From NCBI GenBank assembly GCA_018001935.1, contig JAGNHB010000052.1:1-42662 (forward strand): a stretch of 42,662 bases of DNA, in the 5' to 3' direction. The DNA comes from Acidobacteriota bacterium. Lineage in GTDB: Bacteria > Acidobacteriota > JAAYUB01. The notes below the pieces were generated by a model that ran no database searches, had not been told where the DNA came from, and saw nothing but the letters and a program-made list of their open reading frames with translations. Shown here in pieces: positions 15,502-23,952 of this stretch. How positions within the stretch are numbered: position 1 is the first letter of the stretch; the number at the start of each line of letters is the position of its first letter. Both the position numbers and the translations under genes were made by a program.

Positions 15502-16877
15502 CGCTTCACCCCTTTCGGATCCTGGTCGTCGACGACGAGAAGAACCAGCGGGAACTCCTGAGGCAGAGCCTGGAGGATTCGGGTTACCCCGTCCAGGCCG
15601 CCGGTTCGGTGGCGGAAGCGCTCGCGGCGCTGCGCACGGGGGGCGTGGACATGGTCCTCTCCGACTACCGGCTGCAGGACGGGACCGGGGAAGACCTCCT
15701 CGATTTCCTTCAGAGGGAAAACCCCCTGATCCCGTTCATCCTTTTCACCGCGTTCGGCTCCGTGCGACGGGCCGTCGACTTCATGAAGAAGGGCGCTGCC
15801 GATTACCTTTCCAAACCCCTGGACCTGGAGGAACTCGAGGTCAAGATCCGGAAGATTGGCCGCCAGATGGAGACAGCGCGGGAGAACGTGCGGCTGCGCC
15901 GGGAACTGGAAGGGCGGGGCGGGGTTGCCGACCTGCTGTTCAAGAGTGCGGCGATGGAGAAGGTGACCCACCTGGTGTACCGTGCCGCCCAGTCTTCCGC
16001 CACCGTGCTGATCACCGGCGAGAGCGGCACGGGCAAGGAACTGGTGGCCCGGGCGATCCACCGGTCCTCCCCCCGCCGGGAGGGGCCGCTCGTGGCCGTC
16101 AACTGCGCGGCCCTGAACGAGAACCTCCTGGAAAGCGAACTCTTCGGCCACGAGAAAGGCGCTTTCACCGGGGCCGACCGTCGGCGGATCGGTCGCTTCG
16201 AGGAGGCGTCCGGCGGGACGCTCTTCCTGGACGAGATCGGCGAGATCGCCCCTTCGCTCCAGGTCAAACTCCTCCGCGTCCTCCAGGAGCGGAAAGTCCA
16301 GCGCCTGGGGAGCAACGCCGAACTTTCCGTCGATTTCCGGCTCATCACCGCCACGAACCGGGCCCTCGCCCGTCTCGTGGAGCAGGGAAGCTTCCGAAAC
16401 GATCTCTACTACCGGCTGAACGTCATCCACGTGGACGTGCCGCCCCTGCGGGAGCGCCGGGAGGACATCCCCCTCCTGGCCGAGCACTTTCGCGAGACGT
16501 TCGCGAAGGAGAACGGGGTGGACATCCGCGGGATCAGCCGGGACACGCTGCACATGCTGGTTCGTTACGACTTCCCCGGGAACGTCCGCGAACTGGAGAA
16601 CCTCATCGAGCGGGCCGTGGTCCTGGCGGGCACCTCCATCCTGCAGCCCGAGGACTTCCCAGACCTGCTTCCCACCCGAAACCACTCCCTCGAGGAGGAA
16701 CTGCACCGGCTTCCCCTCCCGGACGCGGTGGATTTCCTGGAAAAACAACGGATTCGCAAGGCGCTGGAGGAAACGTCCCACGTCCAGACGCGGGCGGCGG
16801 AACGCCTCGGCATCAGCGAGAAGAACCTGCGTTACAAGATGGACAAACACGGGATCGGTTCACGCCGGCGCAGCTGA
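15498..16877 (+). CDS. NtrC-family sigma-54-dependent response regulator
   Basis: A 459-residue regulator with three parts. The receiver (1-120) has acidic residues D12/D13, phosphoacceptor D56 (LSDYRLQDG) and a conserved Lys (LSKPLDLEE). The AAA+ domain (about 145-385) has Walker A GESGTGKE near 173, the sigma-54-contacting GAFTGA loop near 220, Walker B GGTLFLDEIGE and arginine-finger-region sequence FRNDLYYRLNV. The C-terminal Fis-type helix-turn-helix is TRAAERLGISEKNLRYKM. The start overlaps the kinase stop by 4 nt. Because GAFTGA is intact it should activate sigma-54 promoters; the elements at 12379-12394 and 12705-12720 are its obvious candidate targets. Confidence 0.95.
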   Translation: MTLHPFRILVVDDEKNQRELLRQSLEDSGYPVQAAGSVAEALAALRTGGVDMVLSDYRLQDGTGEDLLDFLQRENPLIPFILFTAFGSVRRAVDFMKKGAADYLSKPLDLEELEVKIRKIGRQMETARENVRLRRELEGRGGVADLLFKSAAMEKVTHLVYRAAQSSATVLITGESGTGKELVARAIHRSSPRREGPLVAVNCAALNENLLESELFGHEKGAFTGADRRRIGRFEEASGGTLFLDEIGEIAPSLQVKLLRVLQERKVQRLGSNAELSVDFRLITATNRALARLVEQGSFRNDLYYRLNVIHVDVPPLRERREDIPLLAEHFRETFAKENGVDIRGISRDTLHMLVRYDFPGNVRELENLIERAVVLAGTSILQPEDFPDLLPTRNHSLEEELHRLPLPDAVDFLEKQRIRKALEETSHVQTRAAERLGISEKNLRYKMDKHGIGSRRRS

Positions 16878-17127
16878 CCCGGTTTGGGGCGCGAGCCCTG
16901 AGCAGGGGAGCGCTTCCGGGATGGGCCGTTTCGTGACCGTGCGCACAGGAGGCGGCGCCGGCAAACCGCGGGTCGCCGGGTCAGGGTCGCCCCATGGACC
17001 GGGGAAGGCCCTCCGCCGCTCCGGACGGGGCAGTCCCGGGGAAGGTGCCGGTCCAGCCTCCCGGTCCCTCGTCTCTCAAACCCTCGGGGTCGGTCCCGGT
17101 ATCGCAATTTGCCCGGGCGGGGTGCTC
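16878..17127. other. Intergenic gap between converging genes
   Basis: The 250 bp between the response regulator and the kinase on the other strand hold no gene, no clear hairpin with a T-run and no recognised repeat. Confidence 0.5.
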
Positions 17128-20100
17128 TCAACGCCGGGCCGGGAACAGGTGGTCCCAGTCCAGGAGCGGCCGGAGAGCCCAGGCCAAGCCCGGTTGCCCG
17201 GCAAGGGTCGCACGGAAACGCTCTTCCAGAGGAGCCACGGAAGCAGACCCGTCGGACCGGGCATCCAGGAGGGCCAGGGTGGCGCCGAAGGCGTCGGCGA
17301 TCCGCTCCAGGTAAGGAATTCCCCGGATCCCGTCGAGGAGGCGGCCCGCCGCCGCTCTTTCCGGGCCCGCCGGCCTCCCCGGGCCGACACGGGCGGCAAC
17401 CCGCCATGCCAGCAGGCAAAAGTAGAGTTTTCGATCCTCCATCTGAAACGGTTGGCTCGCGGGGGGTGGCGGAACCCGGTCGAGGACCTTCACCGCCTCG
17501 TCGAACCGGCCGGCCCTCAGCCGGTGCATGGCCCGCACCAAGGCCACTTTCCAGCGGAAATACAGAAAGTTGCGGACGTCGTACGCCGGGTCTTTCTCCA
17601 GCTCGGCGATGCAGGCCTCGGTCTTTGCCAGCCCCTCCTCCGGCGACATCCCCCGTGCCCCTTGGCGACGGGCTTGCCGGAGGTAAACCTCCGCCTGCTG
17701 GGGCCGGAGGAAGAGCCGCTCCCGGGTCCGCTTCCGCGCATCGTCGATGATCGACTGGACCCGGCGGAGCGCTGCCGTGTCGTCGATCCCCGCGGCCTCC
17801 TCCAGGGCGTCCCGCATCAGTTCGCACTGGATCAGGACGAGCACGGCGTCCTCGAGGGCGGGGTTGAGTCGACGCGCCAGCGTCAGGGCCTGGATCGCCT
17901 CGCCCAGTTCGCTCCCCAGAGGCGTTCCCACGGCCATCCGGTGGCGGGCCAGCTGAGAGAGGACGTTCCCGGCCCTGAACAGGATGAAAGGATCGCTCGG
18001 GGCGAGGGAGACCGCCCGGCGGAGGGATTCCGCCGCGGTCTCGAGGAAGGGCAGGGGATTCTCGCCGGTCTGGCGGGCGCGGCCGATGCGAGCGAACTGC
18101 AAGAGACCGATCTGGAGATGAACCGCCGGGTTGTCGGGGTTGATCCGGCGGGATTCCTCCAGGTGACCGAGGGCCATGCGGAAAGGCGCCCCCGGGTCGA
18201 CGCCGGTCCGGGCGAGGCGGTTGGCCTGGAGTTGATAGAGGGTGCCGGCCATCCGGTGGGCGTCGGCGGAACGCGGCTTTAAGCGGAGAATCCGGTTGAC
18301 CACGCCGAGCGTCGGTTCGAGGTTCAGGTCCTTCCTCAGGTCGAAGTAGAAGATCTCCGCCGCCATGGTGTACAGCTCCCCCAGGGCCAGCAGGGCGTCC
18401 AGGCTGTCCGGCCGGGTCGCCAGCGCCCGCGAGGCCGCGTCGATCCCCTGCCGGTAGTGTGAGTCCATCGCCGGGGCCTCGATGTAATATCTCGCTTCCA
18501 GTTGACCGGCCATGGCCAGCGTCCGGGTGAGCGCCACGAAGACGTCGGGGTCGCTGCGCCCCACGGCCCCCGCTTCCTCCATCGAACGGATGGCCCGCCG
18601 GAAGGCCTCCCGGGCGGGGCCGATCTCGCCGCGGTCGGCGAGGCGGATGGCTTCCGTGGTCAGGATGGTCCCCGCGAGGACCCGACCCTCGTAAACCCAC
18701 GGAGCGCGTCGCTGCAGGCGATCGAGGGCCTCGAGGGCCTCCCCGGAACGGTCCTGCAGGAAGAGGACCTGGGCCTCCACCAGCTCGGACGGCTCCGACG
18801 TGGCTTCCCGACCCTCCTCGATCAGGTCGAGGGCCTGGGACCGATGGCGCAGGGCGACCAAGGCTGCCCGGACCCATCGTTTCGCCGGGCCCACGCTCTC
18901 CAGGGCGCGCATTTCCCGGCGGTATAGACTCACCAGGGCCGATCCCAGGGCGTATGCCGTCTCGGGGGGGCGGTAACCGTCGCGATCCCGGGCGATGCGC
19001 AGGAGCCTCACGGCCTCGTGGTCGTCCCCCCGGATGAGCGCGCACCGCCCGAGGGCGGCGTGGCCGGGGCCCAGGGCGGCGGGGCCCGCCCGGCGAATCC
19101 GGTCCTCCAGGTGGGCGCAGCGTTGCTTAAACCACGCCTCCTCCGCCCGAAGGTCGTGAAGGGGAGCGGTCCGGGCGTAGCGCATGCGCTCCGAGAGGTA
19201 CCGCACCTCCTGCTCGAAGGCGGCGGCGTGGCGGGCCTGCTCCCGGGAGAACCGGACGGCGAGCATCGCCCAGGCTGCGAGCCCAAGGATGACCAGGGCC
19301 GAGGCGAAGACGGTGAAGAGGAGCGCCCGCTTTTTGCGAAGGCGCCGCCACAGGCGATAGACCGGACCGTGCGGCCGGGCATGGATGGCCTCCCCGTCCA
19401 GAAAACGCCGCAGGTCGTCCGCCAGCTCCCGGGCCGAGGTGTAGCGTCGCTCCGGTTCCTTCTCCAGGCACTTCATGACGATGGTTTCCAGGTCGGGATG
19501 AACCCGGGCGTTGGTCACCCGGAGCAGGGTGGGTTCCTGGTTGAGGACCTTGAAGATCATCTCGATGGGGTTGGACCCGTCGAAGGGTGCCTTCCCGGTC
19601 ATGACGGTGTACATGGCCGCGCCGAGACTGTAGACGTCCGACCGTCCGTCCAGGCGGTTGAACTCGCCGCGGGCCTGCTCGGGGGACATGTAGGCGGGTG
19701 TCCCCATCACCTCCCCGGTGAGGGTGACGCCGGCCTCCCCCTGGAGGCGCGCCAGTCCGAAGTCCGTCAGAACGGCCCGCAGAAGCCGGTCGGAGCGCTC
19801 CACCAGGATGTTGCCGGGCTTCACGTCCCGGTGCACCAGCCCGTGCAGATGCGCCGCCGCCAGACCGTCGGCGACCTGCTGGAAAACGACGGCTTTCTCC
19901 CGGTTCGTCAGTTCGTCGGAGACCTGGGAGAGGGGAAGGCCGGGGATCAGTTCCATGGCGATGTACATGTGGCCGTCCACCATGCCCGTCTCGTACACGG
20001 GGCAGACGTTCGGGTGTCGTACGCGGGCCATCGACTTCGCTTCCCGGGCCATCCGCGTGGCGGCATCGGGGTCGGAGTGAGAAAGGATCTTCAGCGCCAC

Positions 20101-20271
20101 CTCGCGGTCGAGGCGCTCGTCCTGTGCCCGGTAGACCCTCGCCTGCCCCCCGGCGCCAATGAAGCCGGTGATCCGGTAACTTCCGACCGTTCGCCCTTCA
20201 AAAGCGTCATGGCCGCTGTCCGATGGACCGGGCAGGACGTGGGTCGGCTGCAACGGGTTCGGGATGGTCAC
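17128..20271 (-). CDS. Membrane Ser/Thr protein kinase with TPR-rich C-terminal region
   Basis: A 1047-residue protein. The N-terminal Hanks kinase (about 32-290) has a Gly-rich loop GAGGQARVY (39-47), catalytic Lys61 in VALK, HRDVKPGN, DFGLA and GTPAYMSPEQ. A transmembrane helix at about 320-342 separates it from roughly 700 residues of helical TPR-like repeats (e.g. AYALGSALVSLYRRE, DALLALGELYTMAAE, PAVHLQIGLLQFARI). The GTG at 20271 is chosen: GGAGGCGCTT lies directly upstream. The TTG at 20316, which would open the frame earlier, is the -35 box of the promoter described next. It is a paralogue of the kinase at 23949-27239 and diverges from the CydA-like operon. Targets are unknown. Confidence 0.9.
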   Translation of the reverse strand: MTIPNPLQPTHVLPGPSDSGHDAFEGRTVGSYRITGFIGAGGQARVYRAQDERLDREVALKILSHSDPDAATRMAREAKSMARVRHPNVCPVYETGMVDGHMYIAMELIPGLPLSQVSDELTNREKAVVFQQVADGLAAAHLHGLVHRDVKPGNILVERSDRLLRAVLTDFGLARLQGEAGVTLTGEVMGTPAYMSPEQARGEFNRLDGRSDVYSLGAAMYTVMTGKAPFDGSNPIEMIFKVLNQEPTLLRVTNARVHPDLETIVMKCLEKEPERRYTSARELADDLRRFLDGEAIHARPHGPVYRLWRRLRKKRALLFTVFASALVILGLAAWAMLAVRFSREQARHAAAFEQEVRYLSERMRYARTAPLHDLRAEEAWFKQRCAHLEDRIRRAGPAALGPGHAALGRCALIRGDDHEAVRLLRIARDRDGYRPPETAYALGSALVSLYRREMRALESVGPAKRWVRAALVALRHRSQALDLIEEGREATSEPSELVEAQVLFLQDRSGEALEALDRLQRRAPWVYEGRVLAGTILTTEAIRLADRGEIGPAREAFRRAIRSMEEAGAVGRSDPDVFVALTRTLAMAGQLEARYYIEAPAMDSHYRQGIDAASRALATRPDSLDALLALGELYTMAAEIFYFDLRKDLNLEPTLGVVNRILRLKPRSADAHRMAGTLYQLQANRLARTGVDPGAPFRMALGHLEESRRINPDNPAVHLQIGLLQFARIGRARQTGENPLPFLETAAESLRRAVSLAPSDPFILFRAGNVLSQLARHRMAVGTPLGSELGEAIQALTLARRLNPALEDAVLVLIQCELMRDALEEAAGIDDTAALRRVQSIIDDARKRTRERLFLRPQQAEVYLRQARRQGARGMSPEEGLAKTEACIAELEKDPAYDVRNFLYFRWKVALVRAMHRLRAGRFDEAVKVLDRVPPPPASQPFQMEDRKLYFCLLAWRVAARVGPGRPAGPERAAAGRLLDGIRGIPYLERIADAFGATLALLDARSDGSASVAPLEERFRATLAGQPGLAWALRPLLDWDHLFPARR

Positions 20272-20287
20272 AAGCGCCTCCGGGGCG

Positions 20288-20316
20288 AGAATAGGGGTTT
20301 TCTCCCGGCTTGTCAA
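20288..20316 (-). promoter_or_regulatory. Sigma-70 promoter for the TPR kinase
   Basis: On the minus strand a perfect TTGACA (20316-20311) is followed after 17 bp by TATTCT (20293-20288). The start would be near 20281, only about 10 nt before the GTG at 20271, so the leader is little more than the ribosome-binding site. Confidence 0.7.
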
Positions 20317-20322
20317 GGCGGG

Positions 20323-20351
20323 TTGACCTGCGCCCCGGTTCCGTTTACAAT
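20323..20351 (+). promoter_or_regulatory. Sigma-70 promoter for the CydA-like operon
   Basis: TTGACC (20323-20328), 17 bp, TACAAT (20346-20351); each box matches five of six. The start would be near 20358, with a 35-nt leader containing the palindrome CTCTCGAGAG (20376-20385). It lies 6 bp from the divergent kinase promoter, so a regulator bound between them could affect both. Confidence 0.72.
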
Positions 20352-20392
20352 GACCTCACCGTTGTGCGAAACGCCCTCTCGAGAGATGGACG

Positions 20393-21841
20393 ATGGATTT
20401 TCCCTTCTTTCACCTGGACCTTCTCGGGAACCGGATGCTGGTGGCGGTGATCGCCACGGTGCACGTCTGGATCAACCACGCCATGGCGGTGGGGTTCATC
20501 CCCGTGGTGGTGACGATGGAGTTCGTCGCCGCCCGCCGCCGCCCCGCCGACCCCGCGGGGGCGGCCGCCCTGGACGCGCTCGCCCGCCGCCTGATGCGCG
20601 TCGGGTTCATCCTGACCACCTCCGTGGGCGCCCTGACGGGGGTGGGGATCTGGTTCTCCACCTCCCTGGTGAACCCGGCGGCCATCGGGAGCCTCATCCG
20701 GGTCTTCTACGGCGCCTGGTTCACGGAGTGGCTGGTTTTCGTCCTGGAAGTGGTCTTCATCATGCTCTATTACCTGACGTGGAAAGCGGAGGACACCCCG
20801 GGGGGAAAGCGGCGGCACCTTCTCCTGGGGGCGGGCCTGGCCGCCTTCTCCTGGCTCACCATGGCCATCATCACCGCCATCCTGGGCTTCCAGATGGACC
20901 CCGGGAGCTGGCTGGAGCGCAAGTCGTTCCTGAGCGGCTTCCTCAACCCCCTCTACGGCCCCCAGCTCTACTTCCGGACGGGGTTGGCCCTGTGCGCCGG
21001 CGGCGCCTTCGCCCTGCTGCTGGCCGCGTGCTTCGTCAAGCGCGGCGACCCCCTGCGGGAGCGCGTCACCCGGTACCTCTCCTTCTGGACCCTGCTCTGG
21101 GCGCCGGTGTGCGCCGTCGGCGCCTTCCTCTACCGGGCGGTGATCCCCGAGGCGATGCTGCAGAGCGTTCCCGTGGCCGTCACCACGCTGCCCTACCTGG
21201 AGTGGTACGGGTCCCTCCGCACCGTGATCCTGGGCGCCGCGGCGGTGGCGGTCCTGGTCGCCGCCTGGGGGGCGGCCTTCCCGCGGCGGGTCCCCCGGGC
21301 GGCCCTGGTCCTCCCCCTCGTCGCCCTGTTTCTCTTTCTCGGGTACTTCGAACGGGTGCGGGAGTTCATCCGGAAACCCTACGTCATCGGGGGGTACCTC
21401 TACGCCAACGGGCTCCGGGTGGAGGACTACCCGCTTTACCAGCGCGACGGGGTCCTCCCCCACGCCGCCTACGCCCGCGTCCGGGAGGTGACGCCGGAAA
21501 ACCGGCTCCCGGCGGGGGAGGAGGTCTTCATGCTGACCTGCAGCCGGTGCCACACCGTCACCGGCATGAACTCGGTGGTCCGGAACTTCCGGCGGCTCTC
21601 CCCGCCGGGCGCGCCCCTCGACCCGGCCATGCTGCGGGACTACATCCCGGGGATGCACCGGGGGCGCTACTTCATGCCCCCCTTCCCGGGGAACGCGGCG
21701 GAAGTCGATGCCCTGGCGGCCTGGATCGCCCGGATGGACCGCCGCCCCGTGGCCCCCGCGGGCGCCCAGTCCGCCGGCGCCGTCAACCCGTTCGCCGACA
21801 CGCTGGAACCGCGGGCCGCCAAGGAGGGCCCCACCCCATGA
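20393..21841 (+). CDS. Cytochrome bd-type (CydA-like) subunit with C-terminal c-heme domain
   Basis: A 482-residue inner-membrane protein, with about nine hydrophobic helices in the first 330 residues and a soluble tail. The helical part resembles CydA (an early His in HVWINHAM, SVGALTGVGIWF, PQLYFRTGLALCAGGAF). The GRQPW motif and long Q-loop of quinol-oxidising bd enzymes are absent. The Arg in YFRTG may stand where classic CydA has a heme-ligand His (aligned by eye). The tail carries one c-type heme site, CSRCH near residue 380, with a likely distal Met in YFMPPFPGN. This resembles the reported 'OR-C' branch of the bd superfamily, where electrons may come through cytochrome c. The stop overlaps the next ATG by 4 nt. 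Confidence 0.8.
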   Translation: MDFPFFHLDLLGNRMLVAVIATVHVWINHAMAVGFIPVVVTMEFVAARRRPADPAGAAALDALARRLMRVGFILTTSVGALTGVGIWFSTSLVNPAAIGSLIRVFYGAWFTEWLVFVLEVVFIMLYYLTWKAEDTPGGKRRHLLLGAGLAAFSWLTMAIITAILGFQMDPGSWLERKSFLSGFLNPLYGPQLYFRTGLALCAGGAFALLLAACFVKRGDPLRERVTRYLSFWTLLWAPVCAVGAFLYRAVIPEAMLQSVPVAVTTLPYLEWYGSLRTVILGAAAVAVLVAAWGAAFPRRVPRAALVLPLVALFLFLGYFERVREFIRKPYVIGGYLYANGLRVEDYPLYQRDGVLPHAAYARVREVTPENRLPAGEEVFMLTCSRCHTVTGMNSVVRNFRRLSPPGAPLDPAMLRDYIPGMHRGRYFMPPFPGNAAEVDALAAWIARMDRRPVAPAGAQSAGAVNPFADTLEPRAAKEGPTP

Positions 21842-22947
21842 ACGCGCTCCCTCTCCCCCTGGGCGCCCCCCCGCTCCCCCGGGACATCCCCCTCCCGCTC
21901 CCCCTGCCGGAGTGGGTCCTGGTTCCCCTGCTGGTGCTCTCCTTCCTCCTGCACCTCCTCTTCGTCAACCTGATGCTGGGCGGGACGCTGGTGGCCTTCT
22001 GGGCGGAGTGGCGGGGACGCCGGGAACCGGCCTGGGCGGGCCTGGCGCGGGCCGTCGGGCACACCGTGACCGTCAACAAGAGCCTGGCGGTGGTCCTGGG
22101 GGTGGCGCCCCTCCTGTCCATCAACGTCCTCTACACCCTCTACTTCTACACGGCGAACGTCCTGACGGGGAACGCCTGGATCTCGGTGGTCCCCCTGGTG
22201 GCCGGGGCCTTCCTGCTCCTGTACCTGCACAAGTACGCGCCGCGGGCCCTGGCGGCCAGGCCCGGCCTCCGGCTCCTCGTCCTCGGCCTGGCGGCGGCGG
22301 TCTTCCTGGTGGTGCCCCTGATCTTCCTGGCCAACGTCAACCTGATGATCCTGCCGGAGCGGTGGGGGGACGTCCGGGGCTTCTGGTCCGCGGCGGTGAT
22401 GCGCAACGTGATCCCCCGGTACCTCCACTTCCTCTGCGCCTCCCTGGCGCTCACGGGGCTCTTCCTCTTCGGTTTCATGCGGCGGGCCCGCTTCGACTTC
22501 GCGGCGCACGCCCCCGGGCTCGACCGCGGGCGGGTCCTGCGGGGCTGGTACAAGCTGGCGATGGGGGCCACCCTGGCCCAGTTGGCCCTCGGCCCCCTGA
22601 ACCTCCTCACCCTCCCCTGGCGGGCCATGAACTGGACGGTGGCGGGGACCTTCCTGGCCGGGGCCGCGCTGGCCCTTTTGGCCCTGCACTGGATGGCGTC
22701 CGAACTGCGGGGCCCCGCGGCGTCCCTGGGGCGCCGCTTCGTCCCCGTGGTGCTGATCCTGAGCTTCACGGTGCTGGTCATGGGCTACGGGCGGCACGTC
22801 TACCGGCAGTTCGCCCTCTCCCCCTTCCGGAAGGCGGTGGAGCAGGCGGCGACCGGCCCGCGGACCGAACGCCCCCCGGCCCCTGCGCCTCCGGCGACGC
22901 GGCCGGAGCGGCGCGGGGTGACAGAGGAGCCCGGAATCTTTCGGTGA
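21838..22947 (+). CDS. Second membrane subunit of the CydA-like complex
   Basis: A 369-residue integral membrane protein with about eight helices and a short charged, Pro-rich C-terminal tail. The start overlaps the upstream stop by 4 nt (ATGA), so the two subunits should be made together. The N-terminal helix SFLLHLLFVNLMLGGTLVAF has a His followed by FVNLxLGG, a pattern I associate with divergent bd-family subunits; HTVTVNKSLAVVLGVAPLLS and RYLHFLCASLALTGLFL add further candidate heme-ligand His residues. It is not a standard CydB by eye. Its last codons (PGIFR) lie inside the dispersed repeat at 22931-23065, which also supplies the stop codon. Confidence 0.72.
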   Translation: MNALPLPLGAPPLPRDIPLPLPLPEWVLVPLLVLSFLLHLLFVNLMLGGTLVAFWAEWRGRREPAWAGLARAVGHTVTVNKSLAVVLGVAPLLSINVLYTLYFYTANVLTGNAWISVVPLVAGAFLLLYLHKYAPRALAARPGLRLLVLGLAAAVFLVVPLIFLANVNLMILPERWGDVRGFWSAAVMRNVIPRYLHFLCASLALTGLFLFGFMRRARFDFAAHAPGLDRGRVLRGWYKLAMGATLAQLALGPLNLLTLPWRAMNWTVAGTFLAGAALALLALHWMASELRGPAASLGRRFVPVVLILSFTVLVMGYGRHVYRQFALSPFRKAVEQAATGPRTERPPAPAPPATRPERRGVTEEPGIFR

Positions 22948-23065
22948 CGACTGCGATTGCGATTGCGGCTGCGATACCGATACCAATTGCGATACCGATT
23001 GCGATACCGATACCGATTTCGATTCCGATTCCGACCCCCATGAGACAGACTCCGGACCTACAGCC
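22931..23065. repeat. Dispersed repeat element, copy 1 (hexamer-tract core)
   Basis: A left flank CCGGAATCTTTCGGTGACGA (22931-22950), a core of degenerate 6-bp units (TGCGAT, ACCGAT, TTCGAT), and a right flank containing ATGAGACAG and CTCCGGACCTACAGCC. The same flanks in the same order bound the tract at 28338-28610, where the left flank is 17/20 identical. The element overlaps the end of the upstream gene. Confidence 0.8.
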
Positions 23066-23721
23066 CAACCCGGATAAACCGGAAGCAAACTGCGGATGAA
23101 CACGGATAGTCGGAAGACTGAACCACGAAATACACGGAAGACACGAACGGGATTCCGGGGCGAAGGCATGGTGCTCCCGACGGCCCTGATTCCGGCCTGA
23201 ACCCCTTCAGCCTAAACCACGAACTCCACGTACAAGGACCGTTCCCGGGAGGGAAATCCGGATCAGAGTGACAAGGGGTTGACTAAAAAGCGCCTTGAAG
23301 TCCGAAGCTAAAACCGAGTGACCCCTGCCGGTTTGTACAGCCGTTCATCCTGTGGGTCGTTTTGTAGTGATCCCTGACGGCCTTTTCGGGTGCCGCTTTT
23401 CGTCCTCTGGTTTCTCGGTCCTTTTCGTCCTTTTGGTCTTCTGGGTCCTTTCGTCCCTTCTCAACTCCCCCCCCGGCAAGAGGGCCGCCCGAAACACCGG
23501 CTTGCGTTTCCGTCGCTTTTCCGATGCCGTCGCCAACGGCTGTGGATACGCCCTGCACCGCAGGGCAACCTCCTGGACCGCCCGCGCCTGCCGAAGCCTG
23601 CGCCCCTTCTGAAAACGCCGATGACGGCCGTTGAATCCGTGCCCGATCGGTGGTACGCTTTGCGGCGGCAGGACACGAACATTCGGCATTTTCATGACAG
23701 GTGCGGGAGGGAGGCAGAGGC
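23066..23721. other. Non-coding spacer with short dispersed repeats
   Basis: No gene is supported here. Positions 23122-23151 hold ACCACGAAATACACGGAAGA and following bases, repeated exactly at 27267-27296. Positions 23401-23460 hold 9-bp GGTCCTTTT units. A weak promoter (TTGAAT 23631-23636, 17 bp, TACGCT 23654-23659) lies before the small ORF at 23722. Nothing else was recognised. Confidence 0.5.
23401..23460. repeat. 9-bp GGTCCTTTT tandem tract, copy 1
   Basis: Pyrimidine-rich 9-bp units (GGTCCTTTT, CGTCCTTTT, GGTCTTCTG, GGTCCTTTC). Related tracts in the same orientation lie at 28045-28098 and 42475-42538, all outside genes. Confidence 0.75.
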
Positions 23722-23952
23722 ATGATCACCTGTCGCGACTTCCTGAAGGGGGCCGGTGCGGCGGCGGCCGCGAGCCGGGCAGCGCCCTGGTCCCCCGCTA
23801 CCGTCAGGCCACCGGGCGTCGGCCTCGTCATCCGGAACGGACGGGGCAACGGCATCCGGGTGGGAAACGGCCCCTGCACGCTCCCTCGCGACGACCGGCG
23901 ACGCTGGGACCCGGCTCCGGCCGGTAGTGATCCGGGAGGGACGGGAAATTGA
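23722..23952 (+). CDS. Small ORF with a Tat-signal-like N terminus, coupled to the kinase
   Basis: A 76-residue frame with a strong ribosome-binding site (GGGAGGGAGGCAGAGGC before the ATG). It begins MITCRDFLKGAGAAAAAS, which looks like a Tat signal (RRDFLKGAGAAA) whose first Arg has become Cys, a CGT-to-TGT single-base change. After the signal the sequence is short, basic and low in structure, so it may be a truncated remnant of a Tat-exported protein now serving as a leader peptide. Its TGA overlaps the TTG start of the following kinase by 4 nt (TTGA), which implies translational coupling. Whether the peptide is made or useful is unknown. Confidence 0.5.
   Translation: MITCRDFLKGAGAAAAASRAAPWSPATVRPPGVGLVIRNGRGNGIRVGNGPCTLPRDDRRRWDPAPAGSDPGGTGN

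Noticed and set aside
20272..20316. TTG start at 20316 for the TPR kinase
   Set aside because: The TTG is the first part of a perfect -35 box; the GTG at 20271 has GGAGG directly upstream.
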